64,000 bases of DNA. Origin: Acidobacteriota bacterium. Lineage in GTDB: Bacteria; Acidobacteriota; Thermoanaerobaculia; Gp7-AA8. The stretch covers positions 17,713 to 81,712 of the forward strand of contig JAJPHC010000044.1 of the NCBI GenBank assembly GCA_021325515.1. The letters are read 5' to 3'. Numbering within the stretch: the stretch's first letter is position 1; each line of letters opens with the position of its first letter. This document shows positions 29,093-37,753 of this stretch, one piece after another. Under the pieces are notes generated by a model. The model was not told where the DNA came from, did not search any database, and was given only the letters and a program-made list of their open reading frames with translations. A program made the translations under genes and the position numbers.

Positions 29093-29801
29093 CATCCTCG
29101 CCCAACGCGCGACGCTCGACGCCGGCCGGTTGCCGGCAATCCTGATCTCACTCGCACTGCACGGCGGCATCTCCTTCCTCGCGGTCTACAGCGCGATGCA
29201 CGCGAACGTGCCGGCGAACGTATCCGTGCTCAACATCCGGTTTGCGCCAGTTCCGGACAGCAGAGTGCAGGCAGCGGACAGCAGGAAAGCGGTGACCGTT
29301 CCGCAGGAAGTGAAGCCGCAGCCGCCGGTGCCGCCGAAGCAGCCGCGCATCGAGGCGCCGAAGCCCCGCGTGGAAGATGTGAAGCCATCGAGCGCGAAGC
29401 CGGTGCCGAATGCCGTGCCGCTCTCCCCCTTCGGAAAGTCGCAGAAACAGGGTGCGGAGAACCCCGCCGCCCAACCAGCCGCTGCACCACCGGTGCCGCA
29501 GGGCACATCGGGCATCACCGGGCTCGAAGGCGGCGAGTTCCCCTACCCCATCTACATCGAACGGATGCACACGCTGATCGGGCAGAAGTGGCTTAGGCCG
29601 CAGGTGGGCGATGTCACGACGATCGTCTACTTCTCGATCCAGCGCGACGGCACGATTCGTGATGCGAAGGTCGAGACACCCAGCGGTAACCCGACCGCGG
29701 ACCGCGCGGCACTGCGCGCGGTGCTCGAGTCATCGCCGCTGCCGCCGCTCCCGTTCGGATACAACGGAACCTTTCTTGGAGTTCATCTGACATTCCGATG
29801 A
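29073..29801 (+). CDS. TonB/TolA-family periplasmic linker protein
   Basis: A 242-residue protein with an N-terminal membrane anchor (about 22-40), a Pro/Lys-rich periplasmic stretch (about 70-140) and a C-terminal TonB-like domain (about 150-242: VYFSIQRDGTIRDAKVETPS, PLPPLPFGYNG). In this position it serves as TolA, linking the TolQR motor to TolB-Pal; a TonB role is less likely. Residues 62-72 (SRVQAADSRK) are encoded by the AGCAGGC-type heptamer repeat. It overlaps tolR at the 5' end and tolB by 4 bases at the 3' end. Confidence 0.82.
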   Translation: MDDRVGDILAQRATLDAGRLPAILISLALHGGISFLAVYSAMHANVPANVSVLNIRFAPVPDSRVQAADSRKAVTVPQEVKPQPPVPPKQPRIEAPKPRVEDVKPSSAKPVPNAVPLSPFGKSQKQGAENPAAQPAAAPPVPQGTSGITGLEGGEFPYPIYIERMHTLIGQKWLRPQVGDVTTIVYFSIQRDGTIRDAKVETPSGNPTADRAALRAVLESSPLPPLPFGYNGTFLGVHLTFR

Positions 29802-31063
29802 GACAGACAGCCTTCGCCGTACTTGCCCTTCTCCTTTTTCCTGCTGTGCCGCTCTGTGCGCAGACGCAGATCACGTCGACGATCGACCCGACCAAAGCGG
29901 CCAGCGTTCTGCGCATCGCCATCCCCTCTCCGGAGATGACCGGCGTGACATTCACCGACGTCGACGCGCCGCTCTTCAAGCCGCTCACGCGCGACATCTC
30001 GGAGTCCGGCATCTTCGCGATTGCACCGCTTCCCCCGAACGTGACGATCACGCCGGAAGTTCTGCAGCGCATCAACGCGCAACTTCTGCTCAAGCTGGCC
30101 GTCAAAAAGGAAGGAGAGGATTTCGTGCTCGAGGCGCGCCTGAGCGACGCGACAGGAGCTCCGCAGTTTGGAAAGAAGTATCGCGGTTCCGCAGCGGCAT
30201 TGACCCGCATCGCGCATATGGTCGCCGCGGATCTCGTCCGCTCACTCAACGGCAAGCCCGGTCCGTTCCTTTCGCAGATCGCGTTCGCTTCCGATCGCGA
30301 CGGCCATTGGGAGATCTGGTTGATGGACTGGGACGGCGGCAATCAGCGCGCGATCACGCATCACGGCGCCCTGTCGATCCTTCCGAGCTGGTCGCCCGAC
30401 AACGAGCGGATGGTCTACACCTCCTTCGCCGGCGGCACGAGCGAAATGTATGTGATCAGCCGCCGCGGCGGCGCACGCACCCGCATCTCCACCGGGCTCG
30501 CGCTGAACACGTCCGCGACGTTTTCGCCGGTGTCGAACGACATCGCGTTCGTCGGCTCGGTCGCAGGCAATCCCGACATCTACGTCATCAAGGACGACGG
30601 CTCGAATCGCCGGCGGCTCACCACCGCATCCTCGATCGAATCGACGCCGGAGTGGAGTCCGAACGGACGCCAGATCTCCTTCACTTCCGGCCGCAGCGGC
30701 TCTCCGCAGATCTACGTGATGGATGCCGAGGGGACGAACGTGCGGCGCATCTCGTTCGACGGAGATTGGAACGACGATGCGACGTGGTCGCCGGACGGCG
30801 AACAGATTGCCTACACGTCGCGCGTCAACGGGCGTTTCCAGATTCGCGTTGCAAACCTGATCACAGGCGAGAGCCGGATTCTCGCCGGTGAAGGATCGAA
30901 TGAGCAGCCGACCTGGTCCCCGGACGGCAAGTGGCTCGCCTTCCAGTCGAACCGCAGCGGCAAGTGGCAGATCTACCGGATGCGCATCGACGGCACAGGT
31001 ATCGAGCAATTGACGAGCAGCGGAGAGAACAAGGATCCGGATTGGTCGAAGAAGTCGGAGTGA
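29798..31063 (+). CDS. tolB: Tol-Pal system protein TolB
   Basis: A 421-residue periplasmic protein with a signal peptide (MRQTAFAVLALLLFPAVPLCA), a TolB N-domain (25-150) and a six-bladed propeller of PD40 repeats (about 160-420). The repeated motif is variants of SPDGxxIAFxSxRxG (WSPDNERMVYTSF, WSPNGRQISFTS, WSPDGEQIAYTS, WSPDGKWLAFQS). TolB binds Pal and the TolA-type protein. It overlaps the upstream gene by 4 bases. A P3-type inverted repeat follows the stop. Confidence 0.95.
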   Translation: MRQTAFAVLALLLFPAVPLCAQTQITSTIDPTKAASVLRIAIPSPEMTGVTFTDVDAPLFKPLTRDISESGIFAIAPLPPNVTITPEVLQRINAQLLLKLAVKKEGEDFVLEARLSDATGAPQFGKKYRGSAAALTRIAHMVAADLVRSLNGKPGPFLSQIAFASDRDGHWEIWLMDWDGGNQRAITHHGALSILPSWSPDNERMVYTSFAGGTSEMYVISRRGGARTRISTGLALNTSATFSPVSNDIAFVGSVAGNPDIYVIKDDGSNRRRLTTASSIESTPEWSPNGRQISFTSGRSGSPQIYVMDAEGTNVRRISFDGDWNDDATWSPDGEQIAYTSRVNGRFQIRVANLITGESRILAGEGSNEQPTWSPDGKWLAFQSNRSGKWQIYRMRIDGTGIEQLTSSGENKDPDWSKKSE

Positions 31064-31109
31064 GGGTTTCGCGGGCTCGCGGGCTCGCGGTCGTGGTAAC
31101 CACGAGCCC
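31064..31109. repeat. P3-type inverted repeat between tolB and pal
   Basis: A tandem GCGGGCTCGCGGGCTCGCGG leads into the perfect 13-base palindrome CGTGGTAACCACG (31093-31105), with GGGCTCG (31081-31087) and CGAGCCC (31103-31109) as outer arms. It starts at the tolB stop and may lower read-through into pal. A promoter-like TTATATGAT follows near 31113. Confidence 0.65.
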
Positions 31110-31145
31110 CGGTTATATGATCGAATTTCAACAAGGAGTCGTGCA

Positions 31146-31739
31146 ATGAAGAAAACTTCGAAAGCATTTGCCTGGACACTGGTGGTGGTCGTGTTGGGTC
31201 TGTTCGCGATGGCATGCCCGAAGAAGCCGCCCATCAAGACGCAGCCGCCGGTTGTCGAGTCCACGCCGCCGCCGGTTGTCGCGCCGCCTCCCGTCGAGAC
31301 GAAAGTCGAGAACAAGGACTTCGTGCAGGAGCCGCCGCAGGTCAAGCAGGAGACTCTTCCGAGCGACATCGAAGAGCTCAATCGCGTCGCGCAGAACCGC
31401 GGCTACATCAAGGATGCGTTCTTCGGTTACGACGAGTCGACGCTGAGCGCCGACGCTCAGGCCGCGCTCACCGCGTCTGCCAACTGGCTGAAGGGCGACG
31501 GGAAGGCATACAACCTTCTCATCGAAGGCCACTGCGACGAGCGCGGTACGGAGCAGTACAACCTCGCGCTCGGCGACCGCCGCGCGAATACCGCGAAGGA
31601 ATACCTCGTCACCCTCGGCGTCGATGCGAGCCGCATTCGCACCGTCAGCTACGGCGAGGAACGCCCCTTCGATCCGGGTCACGATGAATCGGCGTGGTCG
31701 AAGAATCGCCGCGACCATCTCGTGATCGTCGGGAAGTAG
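31146..31739 (+). CDS. pal: Peptidoglycan-associated lipoprotein Pal
   Basis: A 197-residue outer-membrane lipoprotein. The signal peptide ends in a lipobox (GLFAMAC, Cys near residue 24), then a Pro-rich linker (27-60) and an OmpA C-terminal domain (about 80-197) with the peptidoglycan-binding motif IEGHCDERGTEQYNLALGDRR near residue 125. It anchors the outer membrane to the wall and is recycled by TolB. AAGGAG precedes the ATG. Confidence 0.95.
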   Translation: MKKTSKAFAWTLVVVVLGLFAMACPKKPPIKTQPPVVESTPPPVVAPPPVETKVENKDFVQEPPQVKQETLPSDIEELNRVAQNRGYIKDAFFGYDESTLSADAQAALTASANWLKGDGKAYNLLIEGHCDERGTEQYNLALGDRRANTAKEYLVTLGVDASRIRTVSYGEERPFDPGHDESAWSKNRRDHLVIVGK

Positions 31740-31741
31740 CC

Positions 31742-32560
31742 ATGATGCGCAAGTACATCGCCATTGCGGCCGTCGCGCTCAGCGCGACGGCCTGTGTGTC
31801 GACCTCCGACGTCGAGAAGCTGCAGAGCCAGATCTCCGATCTTCAGGATCAGATCGCGCAGCTCAAGAGGACGGCGTCGAGCAAAGAGGAAGTGCAGAAC
31901 GTCAACACGAAGATCGCCGATCAGACGCAGCAACTCCTCAAGTCGAACGCGCAGCTCGTGACGAAGGTCGATTCGATCGAAGAGCGGATGAACAGCACGC
32001 AGGGATCCGTCGAGCAGACGAATTACCGGCTCGATCGGATGGTGCAGCAGCTCACGCAGGCGCAGCACGATATCGAGGAGCTGAAGACCGCCAAACCGGC
32101 GGCGGCGCCTGCCGCAGTATCGGCCGCGCCTCCGTCGTCAGCCGAGGTGACCGTTGCGCCCGCCACGAGCGGCGAGAGTCCGGTCGATCTCTATCAGACC
32201 GCTTATCGCGACTATCAGCGGGGGAACTACGATCTGGCGATCGCGGGCTTCAAGGAGCTCGTCCAGAAGGCGCCGAAATCCGACCTGGCGGACAACGCGG
32301 CGTACTGGATCGGCGAGAGCTATTACTCGCAGAAGAAATATCGCGAGGCAATTGCACAGTTTGACAGCGTCGTTACCGGCTATCCGAAGTCCGACAAGGT
32401 GGCCAGCGCCCTGCTGAAGAAGGGATATGCGTACATTCAGCTCGGCGAGAAAAACATGGGGATCGTGCAGCTGCAGTATGTCCTGCACGAGCATCCCACC
32501 TCACCCGAGGCTGCCAAGGCTCGCGAAGAACTCAAGCGCCTCGGAGTGAATTCGAAGTAG
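31742..32560 (+). CDS. cpoB: Cell division coordinator CpoB/YbgF lipoprotein
   Basis: A 272-residue periplasmic protein starting MMRKYIAIAAVALSATAC at 31742; the Cys makes it a likely lipoprotein, unlike the soluble E. coli CpoB. A trimerising coiled coil (about 25-120) is followed by an Ala/Pro linker and a TPR domain (about 155-272; YQTAYRDYQRGNYDLAIAGF, GESYYSQKKYREAI). CpoB couples Tol-driven constriction with wall synthesis. It starts 2 bases after pal and closes the tol operon. Confidence 0.9.
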   Translation: MMRKYIAIAAVALSATACVSTSDVEKLQSQISDLQDQIAQLKRTASSKEEVQNVNTKIADQTQQLLKSNAQLVTKVDSIEERMNSTQGSVEQTNYRLDRMVQQLTQAQHDIEELKTAKPAAAPAAVSAAPPSSAEVTVAPATSGESPVDLYQTAYRDYQRGNYDLAIAGFKELVQKAPKSDLADNAAYWIGESYYSQKKYREAIAQFDSVVTGYPKSDKVASALLKKGYAYIQLGEKNMGIVQLQYVLHEHPTSPEAAKAREELKRLGVNSK

Positions 32561-32576
32561 AATACCCGGCTTTCAA

Positions 32577-32605
32577 AGGGTGGCGCCCCAGGGCGTCGCC
32601 CTAAT
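32577..32605 (+). terminator. Hairpin between cpoB and rpsT
   Basis: AGGGTGGCGCCC pairs with GGGCGTCGCCCT (two mismatches) starting 17 bases after the cpoB stop. It probably separates the tol operon from rpsT. There is no T-run. Confidence 0.5.
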
Positions 32606-32635
32606 TCACGAAACAACGACGAGGAGCAACGATTC

Positions 32636-32896
32636 ATGGCGAATATTCGCTCGGCCGAAAAGCAGAGACGTCAGGCCGAAAAGCACAAAGAGCGCAACCG
32701 CGCCGGCAAGTCGCGTCTGCGCACGGCACTGAAGAAGTCCCGCACGGCCGTAGACGAGGGGACGTCCGACGATAAGACGTTGTCGACGGCCTTCTCGGAA
32801 ATCGACAAGGCTGCCAAGCGTGGCGTGATCAAGAAGAACACGGCCAACCGCTACAAGGCCCGTCTTTCCGCCGCCAAAAAGCGCGCCGCGAAGTAG
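32636..32896 (+). CDS. rpsT: 30S ribosomal protein S20
   Basis: An 86-residue, Lys/Arg/Ala-rich helical protein that binds 16S rRNA early in 30S assembly. It starts MANIRSAEKQRRQAEKHKER, the family signature, and ends SAAKKRAAK. Length is normal. GAGGAGCAACG upstream gives the ribosome site. It lies at the end of the tol cluster. Confidence 0.95.
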   Translation: MANIRSAEKQRRQAEKHKERNRAGKSRLRTALKKSRTAVDEGTSDDKTLSTAFSEIDKAAKRGVIKKNTANRYKARLSAAKKRAAK

Positions 32897-32933
32897 CTGA
32901 TCGGGCGCGAAGCCCGGTCAGCTCTCTCCCCTC

Positions 32934-33389
32934 ATGACCGCGTCGCCTCAGGTGATCGCCGTTCTCGCAATCCTTCACAGCCGTCACGGCCGTGGGCTGA
33001 TTGCGGACAGCGATGTGCGGTCCGCGATCGATGCACTCCCGAACGCTCCCCGCCTTCCGGCGGCGGAGCGCGATGCGGTATTGCGTGAAGTCCGGGGCTG
33101 GATCGAGAGCTCGGCGCTTCGCGATGACGTCGCCGATTTGATCGGCTTCACGATCGACGACACGATGTCACTCACCCCCGAGGAAGACGCCCAGCTCGTC
33201 GAACTGCTGCGGTCACGAAGCCCGATCGCGCGCGAAGACCTGAACGCAGTGACCCGCCGCTTCCTGGAAGAGGTCCTGGCAGGAGCCGATATCCCCGACG
33301 AACTGCTCGAGGCCATCGTGGAGGCGTACGTCAAGCGCGGAACGCTGGCGATGGATGAGCATGGAGGGCGGTACACGATTTCCCTCTGA
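32934..33389 (+). CDS. Protein of unknown function after rpsT
   Basis: A 151-residue acidic, mostly helical protein (MTASPQVIAVLAILHSRHGRG) without signal peptide or membrane segment. A helix-rich centre (about 40-90) and the final LDEHGGRYTISL-like end (MDEHGGRYTISL) suggest a small DNA- or protein-binding fold such as a winged helix, but no motif supports a name. The gene is 37 bases after rpsT and could be co-transcribed with it. A 9-mer array follows. Confidence 0.55.
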   Translation: MTASPQVIAVLAILHSRHGRGLIADSDVRSAIDALPNAPRLPAAERDAVLREVRGWIESSALRDDVADLIGFTIDDTMSLTPEEDAQLVELLRSRSPIAREDLNAVTRRFLEEVLAGADIPDELLEAIVEAYVKRGTLAMDEHGGRYTISL

Positions 33390-33398
33390 GGAGGGAGG

Positions 33399-33495
33399 AT
33401 GGGACGGATGGGACGGATGGGACCGATGGGACTGATGGGACCTATGGGTGGCTACCCATCAGTCCCATCCGTCCCATCCGTCCCATTCGTCCCAT
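33399..33495. repeat. 9-mer inverted array, copy A
   Basis: Five tandem units of ATGGGACNN run 33399-33443, meet at ATGGGT-GGCT-ACCCAT (33444-33459), and return as inverted units to about 33495. The two N positions vary (GG, GG, CG, TG, CT). The array can fold into a hairpin with stems of about 45 bp. It lies between convergent genes, so it could end transcription from both. Copies B, C and D are at 36541, 42661 and 60832. Confidence 0.9.
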
Positions 33496-33505
33496 ACCAT
33501 CATCC

Positions 33506-34021
33506 TCAAAAGCCTTCGAGCAGATTCGACACCAGTGACTCCGCGAACCTCACTGCGATCTCGCGAATCGCGCGGCTTTCCTGGTCGAAGGCATCGGCCG
33601 AGGTGATGTCGACCTGGTAGTTCTCGGTGAAGCGGTACTGGTCGTTTTTCCAGATCACTTTGTCGTCGTTGTTGCGGTGATCCACGAGCTCGATGTTCGC
33701 GGTGATCGCGACCTGGTACTGGGTCGCGCGCCCCTGCTGATTGAACGCGATCGGGAAGATGCCGAAGCTGTCGATCGAGCCCTTGAGAATCGCGTCGGCC
33801 TCCGCCGGCGTCTTCACGAGGCGCAGCCGCCCGCGCGAAACGAATTCGTCGGCGACCGACTGCGTCACACGCTGCTCGAGCTCCACGCGCGTCGTCTTGT
33901 TGACGAACGCCGGCACCTCGATCGTATGAATCGCCGGATCGAGCATGTTCCCATGCCCGACGAGCGCGTAGCCGCAGGAGGAGAAGAGAGCGAGTGCTGC
34001 GAGTGCGATGAGCTTTTTCAT
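33506..34021 (-). CDS. lptE: LPS-assembly lipoprotein LptE
   Basis: A 171-residue outer-membrane lipoprotein (signal peptide and lipobox MKKLIALAALALFSSC) of the LptE/RlpB type, which plugs LptD in the lipopolysaccharide export channel. Family marks include IEVPAFVNKTTRVELEQRVT near residue 35, DAILKGSIDSF near 75, and the beta-strand YQVAITANIEL. Its ATG overlaps the leuS stop by 4 bases, so it is translated with leuS; a leuS-lptE pair is common in diderms. It fits the kdsA/kdsB evidence for LPS. Confidence 0.85.
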   Translation of the reverse strand: MKKLIALAALALFSSCGYALVGHGNMLDPAIHTIEVPAFVNKTTRVELEQRVTQSVADEFVSRGRLRLVKTPAEADAILKGSIDSFGIFPIAFNQQGRATQYQVAITANIELVDHRNNDDKVIWKNDQYRFTENYQVDITSADAFDQESRAIREIAVRFAESLVSNLLEGF

Positions 34022-36528
34022 TGCCTGACCACGATATTCACCAGCTTACCCGGCACGTAAACTTCTTTCACGATTTCTTTTCCATCGATCCATTTCGCAA
34101 CGTTGTCGTTCGACTTCGCGGCGGCGATCGCCTCTTCCTTCTGCGGCGGATGCTTCACTTCGACCTGCCCGCGCAGTTTGCCATTCACCTGCACCGCGAT
34201 CGTGACGACATCCTCCTGCATCAATGCAGGATCGGCGACGGGCCACTTCGATGTCAGCACGAAGCCCTGCTGCCCCAGCATCTGCCACAGTTCTTCCGTG
34301 ATGTGCGGCGCGAACGGATGGAGCATCTGCAGCAGCGCGAGATAGGCCTCGCGCGCATTGGCAGCCGCCGGGTTTTCGCCCAGCGTGTTCGAGAGCTCCA
34401 TGAGCGCGGAGATCGCCGTGTTGAACTCGAATCGCTCCATCCGCTGCGTCACCGCGTGAATCGTCTGATGCATCTTCCGCGTGATCCGCGGATCAGCATC
34501 TGCCTGCTGCCCGCTGGCTGCGGCCTGCACTCCGAGATTCCACACGCGCCCGAGGAATCGATACGCGCCGACGACGCCCTCATCCGACCAGGCCGCTTCC
34601 TTCTCCGGCGGCGCGATGAACAGCGTGTAGACGCGCTCCGTATCCGCCCCATAACGCGCGATCAGCTCGTCGGGCGGCACGACGTTGAAGCGCGACTTCG
34701 ACATCTTCCCCACTTCGGCGACGAGTCGCTTGCCGGTGCTCGTCTGCGTGATGACATCGCCGTCGATCGTGACGTCGTCCAGCGTGACCCACGCGCCCGT
34801 ATCCGCCTGCTTGTAGCCTTCCTTCGTGATCACGCCCTGATTGAACAGACGCGTGAACGGCTCCTCGAAATTCACGAGGCCCATGTCGAACAGCGTTCTG
34901 CAGATGAAGCGCGCGTAGAGCAGGTGCAGGATCGCGTGCTCGATGCCGCCGATGTACTGATCGACCGGCAGCCAGCGATTCACGAGTGACGTGTCGAAGA
35001 TCTTCTCGTCGTCGCGCGCCGAGATGTAGCGCGCGTAGTACCACGAGGAATCGACGAACGTGTCCATCGTGTCCGTCTCGCGCCGCGCAGCACCGCCGCA
35101 CTTCGCGCATACGGTGTTCATGAAGCCCGCGTCATGCTCGAGCGGATTGCCGCGCTTTCCGGTGAACTGAACATCGAGCGGGAGGCGCACCGGCAGTTGA
35201 TCGTCCGGAACAGGCACGATGCCGCAGCGGTCGCAGTAGACCATCGGAATCGGCGTGCCCCAGTAGCGCTGGCGTGAGATCAGCCAGTCGCGCAGGCGAT
35301 AGCGCACCATCCCCTTGCCGATGCCGCGGCGCTCGACCTCCTCGATCATCTTCGGCAGCGCCTGCGCGTACTTCAGGCCGTTGATGAGCGGCGAGTGGAC
35401 GCAGACGCCGTTCTCCTTGTCGGAGTACGGCAGCTCGCCTCCTTCGACGACGCGCACGATCGGCAGCTTGTACTGCGTGGCGAATTCGAAGTCGCGCTCA
35501 TCGTGTCCCGGCACCGCCATGATCGCGCCGGTGCCGTACTGCATGAGCACGAAGTTGCCGAGCCAGATCGGGATCTCTTCGTTCGTGAAGGGATTGATCG
35601 CGGTCTTGCCGGTGAAGAACCCGGCCTTCCCCGCTTCCTGCCGCTCGAGGTTCGTCTGATTGCGGACGGACTCGATCCACGTCTCGATTTCCGCGCGGGC
35701 CGGATTGCCGGCGAGCAGCGCCGCGACGTCCGGATGTTCCGGCGCGAGCACCATGAACGTCGCGCCGTAGATCGTGTCCGGGCGCGTCGTGAAGATGCGG
35801 ATCGACTTGCCGAGCGACGGCACCTGGAACTCGACATCGCATCCGACGGAGCGGCCGATCCAGTTGCGCTGCATCACCTTCACCTTCTCCGGCCAGTGCT
35901 CGAGCGTGTCGAGACCGGCGTCGAGACGATCGGCGTAGTCGGTGATCTTCAGGAACCATTGCGCGAGCTCGCGCTGTTCGACGAGCGCGTTGCAGCGCTC
36001 GCAGCGGCCGTCGATCACCTGCTCATTCGCCAGCACCGTCTGATCGTTCGGACACCAGTTCACCGGCGCCTTGCCGCGATACGCGAGCCCGCGCTCGAAG
36101 AGACGAATGAAGAGCCACTGATTCCACTTGTAGTAGCTCTCGTTGCACGACGCGATCTCCTTCGACCAGTCGTAGAGGATGCCCCAGCGGCCGAACTGCC
36201 GCTTCATGTTCTCGATGTTCCGCAGCGTCCCTTCGCGCGGATGAATGCCCTTCTTGATCGCCGCATTTTCCGCAGGCAGACCGAAGGCGTCCCATCCCAT
36301 CGGATTGAGCGCGGCGCGCCCCTGCATCCGGAAGAAGCGATAGAGCGCATCGCCGAGGATGTAGTTGCGGCCATGGCCGACATGAAGATCCCCCGATGGA
36401 TAGGGGAACATGTTCAGCATGTAGTACTTCTCGCCGTCCGGATTCGCGACGTCGACGCGCGAGACTTCCGCATCGGCCCAGGCCTTCTGCCACTTCGGTT
36501 CGATCTCTTCGGGGTGGTATTGCGTCAT
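34018..36528 (-). CDS. leuS: Leucyl-tRNA synthetase
   Basis: LeuS charges tRNA-Leu with leucine in the cytosol. The 836-residue protein has the class I signature PYPSGDLHVGHGRNY near residue 40 (HIGH box), the CP1 editing domain (about 220-420), the KMSKS loop (GKMSKSRFNVV near 590), and the tRNA-binding anticodon domain to the end. Length is normal. One linker (about residues 665-680, QAAASGQQADADP) is encoded by the AGCAGGC-type heptamer repeat. TATACT lies 10 bases before the ATG, next to 9-mer array B. Confidence 0.96.
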   Translation of the reverse strand: MTQYHPEEIEPKWQKAWADAEVSRVDVANPDGEKYYMLNMFPYPSGDLHVGHGRNYILGDALYRFFRMQGRAALNPMGWDAFGLPAENAAIKKGIHPREGTLRNIENMKRQFGRWGILYDWSKEIASCNESYYKWNQWLFIRLFERGLAYRGKAPVNWCPNDQTVLANEQVIDGRCERCNALVEQRELAQWFLKITDYADRLDAGLDTLEHWPEKVKVMQRNWIGRSVGCDVEFQVPSLGKSIRIFTTRPDTIYGATFMVLAPEHPDVAALLAGNPARAEIETWIESVRNQTNLERQEAGKAGFFTGKTAINPFTNEEIPIWLGNFVLMQYGTGAIMAVPGHDERDFEFATQYKLPIVRVVEGGELPYSDKENGVCVHSPLINGLKYAQALPKMIEEVERRGIGKGMVRYRLRDWLISRQRYWGTPIPMVYCDRCGIVPVPDDQLPVRLPLDVQFTGKRGNPLEHDAGFMNTVCAKCGGAARRETDTMDTFVDSSWYYARYISARDDEKIFDTSLVNRWLPVDQYIGGIEHAILHLLYARFICRTLFDMGLVNFEEPFTRLFNQGVITKEGYKQADTGAWVTLDDVTIDGDVITQTSTGKRLVAEVGKMSKSRFNVVPPDELIARYGADTERVYTLFIAPPEKEAAWSDEGVVGAYRFLGRVWNLGVQAAASGQQADADPRITRKMHQTIHAVTQRMERFEFNTAISALMELSNTLGENPAAANAREAYLALLQMLHPFAPHITEELWQMLGQQGFVLTSKWPVADPALMQEDVVTIAVQVNGKLRGQVEVKHPPQKEEAIAAAKSNDNVAKWIDGKEIVKEVYVPGKLVNIVVRQ

Positions 36529-36538
36529 AGAGCGGGGA

Positions 36539-36544
36539 AGTATA
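36539..36544 (-). promoter_or_regulatory. -10-like hexamer close to the leuS start
   Basis: TATACT on the minus strand ends 10 bases before the leuS ATG and overlaps the first unit of 9-mer array B, so the array edge may supply part of the promoter. No Shine-Dalgarno sequence is present. Confidence 0.45.
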
Positions 36545-36650
36545 GGACGGATGGGACTATGGGACGGATAGGACCTATGGGACCTATAGGTGAAGCCGTT
36601 TTCTACCCATAGGTCCTATAGGTCCCATAGGTCCCATCCGTCCCATCCCA
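36541..36650. repeat. 9-mer inverted array, copy B
   Basis: Tandem units related to ATGGGACNN and ATAGGACCT (36541-36590) and their inverted copies (about 36604-36650) are separated by a 13-base loop. One unit is shortened by a base. It lies between dtd and leuS, both on the minus strand, and abuts the leuS -10. Confidence 0.88.
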
Positions 36651-36657
36651 TCCACCT

Positions 36658-37089
36658 TCAGTACACAAACGTCACCGGCCCATCGTTCTCGATCGAGACC
36701 AGCATCATTTCGCGAAAGCGTCCCGTGCGGACCGGAATGCCGGTGGCGGCCAGCTCTGCGACGAAGAGATCGAAGAGCTCGCGCGCTCTTCCCGGCTCGG
36801 CTGCGTTGTCGAAGCTTGGGCGGCGTCCCTTTGCGATGGAGCCGGCGAGCGTGAATTGCGAGACCGCGAGGATCGCTCCGCCCACATCCGCCAGATCGCG
36901 ATTCATCTTCCCTGCCTCATCGCTGAAGATGCGCAGCTCGCGGATCTTCTTCGCCGCCTCGCGCATCCTCTGCTCGTCATCGCCTTTCTCCACCGCGGCC
37001 AGAACGACGATGCCCGTGCCGATCTCCGACACGAGCTCGTCACCGACACGGACGGACGCACGCCGCACTCGCTGAAGGACGCATTTCAT
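36658..37089 (-). CDS. dtd: D-aminoacyl-tRNA deacylase
   Basis: A 143-residue enzyme that removes D-amino acids (and glycine from tRNA-Ala) from mischarged tRNA. Key motifs are SQFTLAG (catalytic Thr region, near residue 80) and the C-terminal NDGPVTF (the cross-subunit GP motif). The N-terminus MKCVLQRVRRASVRVGDE is typical. Length is normal. A TAGAAA hexamer lies 9 bases before the ATG. It follows leuS's array and is divergent from ssb. Confidence 0.94.
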   Translation of the reverse strand: MKCVLQRVRRASVRVGDELVSEIGTGIVVLAAVEKGDDEQRMREAAKKIRELRIFSDEAGKMNRDLADVGGAILAVSQFTLAGSIAKGRRPSFDNAAEPGRARELFDLFVAELAATGIPVRTGRFREMMLVSIENDGPVTFVY

Positions 37090-37098
37090 GGCCCGCCA

Positions 37099-37104
37099 TT
37101 TCTA
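37099..37104 (-). promoter_or_regulatory. -10-like hexamer close to the dtd start
   Basis: TAGAAA on the minus strand ends 9 bases before the dtd ATG with no ribosome site between, a weaker member of the leaderless set. Confidence 0.3.
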
Positions 37105-37143
37105 CCACCTGTGGGGTTTCGCACGTTGCAGCAATCGATCCGA

Positions 37144-37149
37144 TACAAT
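37144..37149 (+). promoter_or_regulatory. -10-like hexamer before ssb
   Basis: TACAAT lies 27 bases before the ssb ATG, leaving room for the AAAGGAG ribosome site. It is a leadered contrast to the leaderless starts. Confidence 0.4.
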
Positions 37150-37176
37150 CGCGCCCCATCCAAAGGAGAGAAGCAC

Positions 37177-37605
37177 ATGATCAACAAAGTCATCCTCGTC
37201 GGCCGCCTCGGAAAAGATCCTGAGATCCGCTCGACACCCGGGGGAACGAGCGTGGCGAAGTTCTCGCTAGCCACCGACGAGCGCTTCACCGACAAGAACG
37301 GCGAAAAGCAGGAGCGCACCGAGTGGCACAACATCGTTGCCTGGGGCCGTCTCGGCGAGATCTGCGGCCAGTATCTGCGCAAGGGAAAGCTCGTCTACAT
37401 CGAGGGCTCGATCCGCACCGATTCCTGGGACGACAAAGAGAGCGGCCAGAAGAAGTACCGCACCGAGATCATCGCCCGCGAGATGAAGATGCTCGACAGC
37501 CGGCGCGACGATGAAGGCGGCGGCAGCAGCTACGGCGGCGGCTCACGCTCACGCTCGAATTCCTCGGCCCCCGACATGGCGGAGGATGAGGAAGTGCCGT
37601 TCTAG
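37177..37605 (+). CDS. ssb: Single-stranded DNA-binding protein
   Basis: A 142-residue SSB that coats single-stranded DNA in replication and repair. The OB fold (1-110) begins MINKVILVGRLGKDPEIRST and includes FSLATDERF and ERTEWHNIVAWGRLGE. A Gly/Ser/Arg-rich tail follows (112-130) and the C-terminal tip is EDEEVPF, the acidic contact peptide that recruits partner proteins. ATG 37177 has AAAGGAG upstream; the longer frame to 36856 is antisense to dtd. Length is normal. Confidence 0.96.
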   Translation: MINKVILVGRLGKDPEIRSTPGGTSVAKFSLATDERFTDKNGEKQERTEWHNIVAWGRLGEICGQYLRKGKLVYIEGSIRTDSWDDKESGQKKYRTEIIAREMKMLDSRRDDEGGGSSYGGGSRSRSNSSAPDMAEDEEVPF

Positions 37606-37616
37606 CGTTCGCCTGA

Positions 37617-37700
37617 CGGCGAGGCGCTGGGCGCCGGGCGCGAGGCGCGAGTGAACGGGGCGCCTCGGTCAGCCGTGCGCCCCGCGCCTCGCGCCCCGGA
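37617..37700. repeat. GC-rich inverted repeat after ssb (GCGAGGCGC units)
   Basis: GGGCGCGAGGCGCG at about 37636-37649 pairs with CGCGCCTCGCGCCC at about 37684-37697, and an inner pair (GCCTGAC/GTCAGC words) is nested. The arms are made of repeated GCGAGGCGC-like units. It lies between ssb and the TrhA gene on the same strand and may act as a terminator. Confidence 0.65.
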
Positions 37701-37753
37701 TTCATTGAATCCTCCTCCACCTCCCGCGTCACATTTCGTGTTAGGTTCGCCCG

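Noticed and set aside
33399..33620. A collagen-like peptide (MGRMGRMGPMGLMG) encoded by 9-mer array A
   Set aside because: The array is a palindromic repeat between genes and the frame continues antisense into lptE. The Gly-X-Y look is a by-product of the 9-base period.
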